From a virus, in the IMG/VR virus record IMGVR_UViG_3300027796_000286, positions 1-25,614 of that record: a stretch of 25,614 nucleotides of DNA; one strand, 5' to 3'. The stretch's first letter is position 1, and the number at the start of each line of letters is the position of its first letter. The position numbers and the translations under genes are program-made. Positions 21,939 to 25,614 of this stretch are shown here, one piece after another. A model generated the notes under the pieces. It saw only the letters and a list, made by a program, of their open reading frames with translations. It searched no databases and had not been told where the DNA came from.

Positions 21939-23445
21939 TGCCGCCCCCCGCGCTGGGCTGAACCATCAGTTCCGCCGGGACATTGAACACCCGGCCCAGC
22001 CAACGCGCCGCCGCCGCCGCATCCACCACCTGCGCCCCGGCCGGCCCCAATTGCGCCAGGGACGATAGCCAGGTCAGGGTGTTCATGGCATCGCGTTGCG
22101 CCTGGTTCTGGGCCAGCGGCGATTTGTACTGCAAATCCACAGAGTGACCGTCCACCAGCAGATCGGGGATTTCCCCCCGGCGGCGCAGGATGGCCACCGC
22201 CCGCAGGATCAGCGGCGTCAGCAATTCGCATTGCAGACGGCCATAGGTGGCGCCCAACAGGCGGGCCATTTCCGCCGAGCGTTCCAGTACCTCGGTGGCG
22301 GTCATGCGCGGGGCGTCGGGCTGGCCCAGCTTGTCGGCCAGCAAGGCATGACGGATGCGGCCGCGCAGATCGTCCAGCACCAATTGCGAGATGTCGAACC
22401 GTCCCGGCGCGTCCAGCGGCTTAAGACCCGCCGAGCCCACCGCCTTGGGGATGATGGTGCCGGGCACCAGCTTGATGTTGGCGGGATTGAGCACGCCGTC
22501 GTCATCGGCCTGCCAGATGCCGGTGACGGCGATGGTGGCGTTCTTCAGCACCAGCTCCACCACCTTGTTGGCGGTCTTGATGTCGGGCAGCGCCTTCATC
22601 ACCGGCGAGCGGCCATAGGTTTCCCCCGGCGCCTTCAGCCAGCGGAAATTGATGAACGGACTCAGTTCGAAACGCCCCTCGGCCAGCAGCGCCTCGTCGC
22701 TGTCGGCCTCGTCCTCCAGCACGGCGGCGTAGCGGTAGAAATGGCCGTTGGCGGACGGCACCACCGCTTCGACCACGGCGATACGCAAATCGGGATCGTC
22801 TTCGGCCTTCTTGATCAGGCTTTGCGGCGGCGAGGCGGCGGGATAGCGGGTGCGCAACGCCGCCAGTGTCAATTCCGAGCGGCGGAAGGTGGTGTCCAGG
22901 CGTCCGTCCACCCCCTCCTCCATCACCACCTGTCCCAAAGGCACGGCGGTGAAGCGGAAGGCCGAGGGTTCGCCGGGCGGCGCTTCCTCGAACAGCAGCG
23001 AGGCGGTGCCGCCGGTGACCACGTCCAGATAGCATTGGTGCATTTCCACCGCGAAATTAGAGCGGTCGAAATGGGATTGCAGCACCGCCCCCACCCGGTC
23101 GAGTACCGCCGCCGCCTGATCCCGTTCCTCGGGCGACAGATCGGCACCGGCCGTCAGACCGAACCATTGCGCCCAGGGCGGCGTCAGTTCCGACAACAGG
23201 CTGGCCGCCAACTGGTCCACCGCATCGGGCGCGGTGCCATCGAACAGGCGGTCGCCTTTCTTCTCGCCGGGGACCGGCTGGTGCAGAACCGCGTCGCGCA
23301 GCGGCAGGGCGTAATCGTAGCATTCCTGCCAATGGGCTTCCCAGACCGAGCGGCGCTGCCGCGCCTTGGCATAGCGCTTGAGCAATTGCCCGGGATCACG
23401 GTCCGGCCCCAGCAGACCGCCATCAATGACGGAGATGTCGGCCAT
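21928..23445 (-). CDS. Portal (head-tail connector) protein, T7 gp8-like, 505 aa
   Basis: This is a dodecameric portal through which DNA is packaged and ejected. It has the family start YAKARQRRSVWEAHWQECYD, then KGDRLFDGTAPDAVDQLAAS, then LSELTPPWAQWFGL, and later SPFINFRWLKAPGETYGRSP and VMKALPDIKTANKVVELVL. Near the C-terminus is MTATEVLERSAEMARLLGAT. All are hallmarks of the head-tail connector family (PF12236). The best start is the ATG at 23445, seven bases after GGGGGA. Another ATG at 23451 overlaps the previous stop as ATGA but sits directly on the ribosome binding site. Confidence 0.95.
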   Translation of the reverse strand: MADISVIDGGLLGPDRDPGQLLKRYAKARQRRSVWEAHWQECYDYALPLRDAVLHQPVPGEKKGDRLFDGTAPDAVDQLAASLLSELTPPWAQWFGLTAGADLSPEERDQAAAVLDRVGAVLQSHFDRSNFAVEMHQCYLDVVTGGTASLLFEEAPPGEPSAFRFTAVPLGQVVMEEGVDGRLDTTFRRSELTLAALRTRYPAASPPQSLIKKAEDDPDLRIAVVEAVVPSANGHFYRYAAVLEDEADSDEALLAEGRFELSPFINFRWLKAPGETYGRSPVMKALPDIKTANKVVELVLKNATIAVTGIWQADDDGVLNPANIKLVPGTIIPKAVGSAGLKPLDAPGRFDISQLVLDDLRGRIRHALLADKLGQPDAPRMTATEVLERSAEMARLLGATYGRLQCELLTPLILRAVAILRRRGEIPDLLVDGHSVDLQYKSPLAQNQAQRDAMNTLTWLSSLAQLGPAGAQVVDAAAAARWLGRVFNVPAELMVQPSAGGGNGQ

Positions 23446-23447
23446 GG

Positions 23448-23663
23448 TCATTCCCCCAGCAGGGATTTGGTGGTGGCGCCGCCCTTGGGCGCCGCCGGGT
23501 CCAGCACGCCGCGTTCCGAGGTGGCGACCATGCCCGCGCGGCCACGCCGGTTGCGGGCCATGACCTCTTCGCGTTGCTTGCGCGCCTCCGCGTCGGGATC
23601 TGTGGTGACGACCGGTGGGGTATAGGCGGGCGCAGGCGCCGAGCCACCGAAGAAACCGCCCAT
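23448..23663 (-). CDS. Small pre-portal phage protein, 71 aa
   Basis: The protein starts with a Gly/Pro/Ala-rich stretch (MGGFFGGSAPAPAYTPP). A charged helix with the basic run RKQREEVMARNRRGRAG follows, then a short tail ending SLLGE. Proteins of this composition are very common just upstream of the portal gene in podoviruses and lambda-like phages, but no function is known to me. The ATG at 23663 has GGAGG seven bases upstream, and its TGA overlaps a possible portal ATG (ATGA). Confidence 0.75.
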   Translation of the reverse strand: MGGFFGGSAPAPAYTPPVVTTDPDAEARKQREEVMARNRRGRAGMVATSERGVLDPAAPKGGATTKSLLGE

Positions 23664-23715
23664 GGAGAACCTCCATTATAGGAATTTACAGATACGCCCA
23701 CCGCAAACGGAAAAA

Positions 23716-23746
23716 CCCGGCAAGAGCTTTGCTCTGCCGGGCTTTT
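23716..23746. terminator. Bidirectional terminator-like hairpin upstream of the portal cluster
   Basis: An 11-bp stem with one bulged A (23716-23727 with 23731-23741, loop TTT) has T4 on the plus strand (23743-23746) and T5 on the minus strand (complement of 23711-23715). It separates the permuted-papain-like gene from the pre-portal gene and would attenuate the operon early. Confidence 0.7.
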
Positions 23747-23774
23747 GACGCAGTTCTGGCGTTGATGAAAATGA

Positions 23775-24200
23775 CTATATGCCCCGCACCCCCAGCCCGT
23801 CAACCATAAAAGTTCCCTTTTTGTTCAGATGACGAAAAAGTTGCCACGGGGTCAGCACGAAACCGGCCCGAATTCCCAGGACACGCTTGACGCACTCGAC
23901 GCAGGAGTAGGGACGAATCGGAAGCACTCTCCGGTTAGGAGAAACAAATTGCACCTCTACGACCAACATACCTTGCTGCTGATAATGCATGACCGGATCA
24001 AATTCCTTGATGAAAGGAACATGTGCAACGGCGGTATAGTGGGACAGCGGATCAACCACCACCCAGCCGGAGGCGCATTCCAGCACCACGAAGCAATGCC
24101 GGAACCCCGGCCGCAACCAGCGCAGCCACCACAGATCGGCCTGTCCGCAGAACACCACCAGGGCGCGGTGCCAGCCGGGAACCACGTCGGGCGCACTCAT
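23775..24200 (-). CDS. Permuted papain-fold (NlpC/P60-like) phage protein, 141 aa
   Basis: The layout His-then-Cys is that of circularly permuted papain-like enzymes: GFRHCFVVLE places His35 at the start of a strand, GWVVVDPL gives Asp50 as a possible third residue, and YSCVECVKRVLGI places Cys100 (or Cys103) at the start of a helix. Known members act on peptidoglycan peptides or lipid-linked amides. In a phage this could help DNA entry or lysis, or process a virion protein. There is no signal peptide. The ATG at 24200 overlaps the TGA of the 121-aa gene (ATGA). The end of the gene is AT-richer than the surrounding operon. The fold is an inference from motif order; the activity is unproven. 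Confidence 0.65.
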   Translation of the reverse strand: MSAPDVVPGWHRALVVFCGQADLWWLRWLRPGFRHCFVVLECASGWVVVDPLSHYTAVAHVPFIKEFDPVMHYQQQGMLVVEVQFVSPNRRVLPIRPYSCVECVKRVLGIRAGFVLTPWQLFRHLNKKGTFMVDGLGVRGI

Positions 24201-24562
24201 GCCACGATCCCCTTGCGCCGCAAGGTCGGCGTCAGGCGGTCCAACGCCTCACTCCAATCCGCCGCCTCGGCACAGGTGTCTCCAGCCCAGGGATCAGGCG
24301 GGTTCAGACGGCATCCGAAGCGGCCAAGCACCGCGATATGCCGCTCGCCCAGAACCTGATTGCGGCGTAGGAACAGCACGGCACGATAGATGTCGTCCGG
24401 GTCGCAGGGCCGCCCCACATCCCCCTGATCGGCAGTAAAGCGCACTCCCTCGATTCGCGCCATCTGACAGCGGGCGAACCACATCCAGGCTTCCTCGGCC
24501 GTCATGAACGGCTCGGTCGGCCGGTCGCTCAGCGGTCTTGGCACGAATTTGCCCACACGCAT
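24197..24562 (-). CDS. First gene of the late operon, unknown function, 121 aa
   Basis: I cannot name the family. The protein is soluble, with MTAEEAWMWFARCQMARIEG, then DDIYRAVLFLRRNQVLGERH, then ALDRLTPTLRRKGIVA. The central helices with many Arg and a HIAVLGRFG turn look compatible with a helical DNA- or protein-binding role, and Cys residues are frequent. The ATG at 24562 has GGAGG seven bases upstream; a longer open frame to 24757 would run through the control region and the repressor start, so it is rejected. The SOS-box match lies 20 bases upstream of the start. As the first gene of the operon it could be a regulator or a packaging factor such as the missing small terminase. Confidence 0.65.
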   Translation of the reverse strand: MRVGKFVPRPLSDRPTEPFMTAEEAWMWFARCQMARIEGVRFTADQGDVGRPCDPDDIYRAVLFLRRNQVLGERHIAVLGRFGCRLNPPDPWAGDTCAEAADWSEALDRLTPTLRRKGIVA

Positions 24563-24581
24563 GACGATACCTCCACAATGA

Positions 24582-24596
24582 GAACATCTAGCGAAC
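24582..24596 (-). promoter_or_regulatory. LexA-type SOS box (GTTC-N7-GTTC) in front of the structural operon
   Basis: On the minus strand it reads GTTCGCTAGATGTTC, an exact match to the direct-repeat LexA box known for alphaproteobacteria (GTTC-N7-GTTC). It lies between a possible -35 (TTGACT at 24622-24627) and the ribosome binding site of the 121-aa gene, where LexA binding would block transcription of the long operon. The phage's own repressor could also use it. Confidence 0.65.
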
Positions 24597-24618
24597 ATAG
24601 ATGCCGGAATCTCGGGCA

Positions 24619-24627
24619 TTGAGTCAA
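24619..24627. promoter_or_regulatory. TTGAGTCAA palindrome: possible back-to-back -35 elements
   Basis: The palindrome gives TTGAGT on the plus strand (24619-24624) and TTGACT on the minus strand (24627-24622), each close to the -35 consensus. Matching -10 elements are poor: TATTCC at 24642-24647 on the plus strand, and none convincing at the usual spacing on the minus strand. Confidence 0.35.
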
Positions 24628-24684
24628 GGGTGATAGGCTGATATTCCTGCTGACCTGAACCAGCGATTGCGAGACGATCTTCCC

Positions 24685-25317
24685 ATGCTGAAGCACGCTG
24701 ACATCTGGGCCGCGCTCGACGCCCTGGCCCGTGACCATGGTCTGACCGCATCCGCACTGGCGCGCCGCGCCGGACTGGATCCGACCACTTTCAACAAGAG
24801 CAAGCGCATCACGCGTGAGGGCAAGCCGCGCTGGCCATCCACGGAAAGCGTGTCCAAGGTGCTGGACGCCACCGGCGCCACCCTGTCCGACTTGCTGAAC
24901 CACATCGGTGAACCGCCGCCGCGTAACGGCGGCTCCCAATTGCCGCTGATCGGCTTTGCCCAGGCGGGCGACCGCGGCTATTTCGACGATGCCGGCTATC
25001 CGGTCGGCGGGTCGTGGGACGAGATCCCGTTCCCGGAAGTGGGCGACCCCAATGCCTATGCCCTGGAAGTGTCGGGCGACAGCATGGAGCCGCTGTACCG
25101 CGACGGCGACCGCGTCATCGTCTCGCCCGCCGCCTCGGTGCGCCGGGGTGATCGGGTGGTGGTGCGCACCGTCGAGGGCGAGGTGATGGTCAAGCAATTG
25201 ATCCGCCAGACCGCCAAGCGCATCGAATTGGCCTCGCTGAACCCCGCCCATCAGGGCCGCAGCCTGGCCACCGAGGAAGTGGCCTGGGTCGCCCGCGTGC
25301 TGTGGGCCAGCCAGTAG
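24685..25317 (+). CDS. CI/LexA-type repressor, HTH plus S24 self-cleaving domain, 210 aa
   Basis: The N-terminal domain (about 5-75) is a Cro/CI-type helix-turn-helix (LTASALARRAGLDPTTFNKS, then RWPSTESVSKVLDATG). The C-terminal S24 domain has FAQAGDRGY, with an Ala94-Gly95 cleavage site, catalytic Ser133 in EVSGDSMEP and Lys170 in EVMVKQLIR. This is the full set for RecA-stimulated self-cleavage. It should hold the phage silent and be inactivated by DNA damage. The ATG at 24685 is preferred to an upstream TTG at 24667; its ribosome binding site is weak (GAGACGA), as usual for repressors. It is divergent from the structural operon. Close relatives are also found as ordinary chromosomal regulators in alphaproteobacteria, so phage ownership rests on position. 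Confidence 0.88.
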   Translation: MLKHADIWAALDALARDHGLTASALARRAGLDPTTFNKSKRITREGKPRWPSTESVSKVLDATGATLSDLLNHIGEPPPRNGGSQLPLIGFAQAGDRGYFDDAGYPVGGSWDEIPFPEVGDPNAYALEVSGDSMEPLYRDGDRVIVSPAASVRRGDRVVVRTVEGEVMVKQLIRQTAKRIELASLNPAHQGRSLATEEVAWVARVLWASQ

Positions 25318-25321
25318 TTCC

Positions 25322-25350
25322 TCGACTTTTTGTTCGCATTATGTTCTAAT
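25322..25350 (+). promoter_or_regulatory. Candidate promoter overlapped by the second SOS box
   Basis: A -35-like TCGACT (25322-25327) and a -10-like TCTAAT (25345-25350) have a 17-base spacer. The SOS box at 25332-25346 fills the spacer and touches the -10, the classic place for LexA repression. The gene's ATG at 25357 follows only a few bases later, so the mRNA would be nearly leaderless. Confidence 0.5.
25332..25346 (+). promoter_or_regulatory. LexA-type SOS box (GTTC-N7-GTTC) in front of the 85-aa gene
   Basis: The sequence is GTTCGCATTATGTTC, an exact match to the alphaproteobacterial LexA box. It shares GTTCGC...ATGTTC with the box at 24582-24596; only the central three bases differ. 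The two boxes flank the repressor gene. Confidence 0.65.
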
Positions 25351-25356
25351 GGCGCC

Positions 25357-25614
25357 ATGATGCTCGACCATCGTGACGCCCTGGAACGCCGCTATGACGG
25401 CCCCATCCCGCCCGCCGACCCCGCCACCATTCCGGCGGCATCGGCGTTGCGCGCCCGGCTGTTCCAACGCATGGCCGACGACCATCGCGCCCAGACGGCG
25501 AAACACCGCCGCCGCTTATCCGCCGTATCGGCCTTGACCGACACCCGACTAGACCGCCTGCAACGGGATTTGCACCTGTCGCGCAGCCTGGGCGTGGCGT
25601 GGCGGAACCGCTGA
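25357..25614 (+). CDS. Putative SOS-controlled small protein, unknown function, 85 aa
   Basis: I do not recognise the family. The protein is Arg- and Ala-rich and seems helical (LRARLFQRMADDHRAQTAKH, then DTRLDRLQRDLHLSRSLGVA), with no membrane segment or signal peptide. The start is ATG at 25357 (or the next codon, 25360); an upstream TTG frame would run through the SOS box. No ribosome binding site is visible, which agrees with a nearly leaderless mRNA from the promoter just upstream. The window ends at its stop codon, so its downstream partners are not seen. It may belong to the phage's early functions or to a host SOS gene. Confidence 0.6.
   Translation: MMLDHRDALERRYDGPIPPADPATIPAASALRARLFQRMADDHRAQTAKHRRRLSAVSALTDTRLDRLQRDLHLSRSLGVAWRNR

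Noticed and set aside
23675-23680. Perfect minus-strand TATAAT before the pre-portal gene
   Set aside because: It abuts the GGAGG ribosome binding site, so transcription would begin after that site, and no -35 is present at usable spacing.
24563-24757. N-terminal extension of the 121-aa protein to 24757
   Set aside because: It would cross the SOS box and the repressor start, and lacks a ribosome binding site, whereas the ATG at 24562 has GGAGG.
1-25614. CRISPR array, tRNA/rRNA genes, insertion sequences, att core repeats
   Set aside because: Looked for by eye on both strands and none seen; the only tandem repeats lie inside fibre genes.

Overview
The window is GC-rich DNA typical of an alphaproteobacterium, most likely a Rhodospirillales member of the Magnetospirillum type. 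This placement rests on composition, the protein families present and two GTTC-N7-GTTC boxes; it is an inference. Almost the whole window is a prophage (or a phage-derived particle locus) with a T7-like, short-tailed virion. Between 1377 and 24562 nearly every gene lies on the minus strand, with tight spacing, ATGA overlaps and good ribosome binding sites, so it reads as one long morphogenesis and lysis operon running right to left.

Layout in the direction of transcription (right to left). The control region (24563-25356) has a CI/LexA-type S24 repressor on the plus strand, a 9-bp palindrome that could hold back-to-back -35 elements, and two matches to the alphaproteobacterial LexA box: one in front of the structural operon, one in front of an 85-aa gene. 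The operon then encodes a 121-aa protein of unknown function, a permuted-papain-like protein, a small pre-portal protein, the portal, a Bbp19-like protein, the scaffold, the major capsid protein, a small capsid-associated protein, a radical SAM enzyme, tail tubular protein A, tail tubular protein B, and three successive tail-fibre modules. Terminase large subunit, a small membrane protein and a SleB-type endolysin sit between fibre modules 2 and 3. A GTA-type three-TM holin closes the operon.

Each fibre module pairs an adaptor that has a T7-gp17-like N-terminus with a different distal protein: an RCC1-like beta-propeller (module 1) or one of two paralogous LamG/SPRY-type proteins (modules 2 and 3). 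Intrinsic-terminator-like hairpins sit in front of modules 2 and 3 and of several other genes, so the operon looks built from separable cassettes.

Three things stand out as possible new biology. First, a radical SAM enzyme with an N-terminal Cys/His metal-binding motif lies between capsid and tail genes. Second, a plus-strand gene with its own candidate promoter and terminator sits between scaffold and capsid and encodes a soluble protein with two chemoreceptor-like hairpin motifs. Third, the structural operon appears to be placed directly under an SOS box next to the repressor, with no early, replication or integration genes between them. A TPR-glycosyltransferase gene at the left edge is convergent with the holin and shares its stop-codon bases; it is either the host flank or lysogenic-conversion cargo. 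No integrase, phage polymerase, tRNA, att site or CRISPR array is visible in the window.
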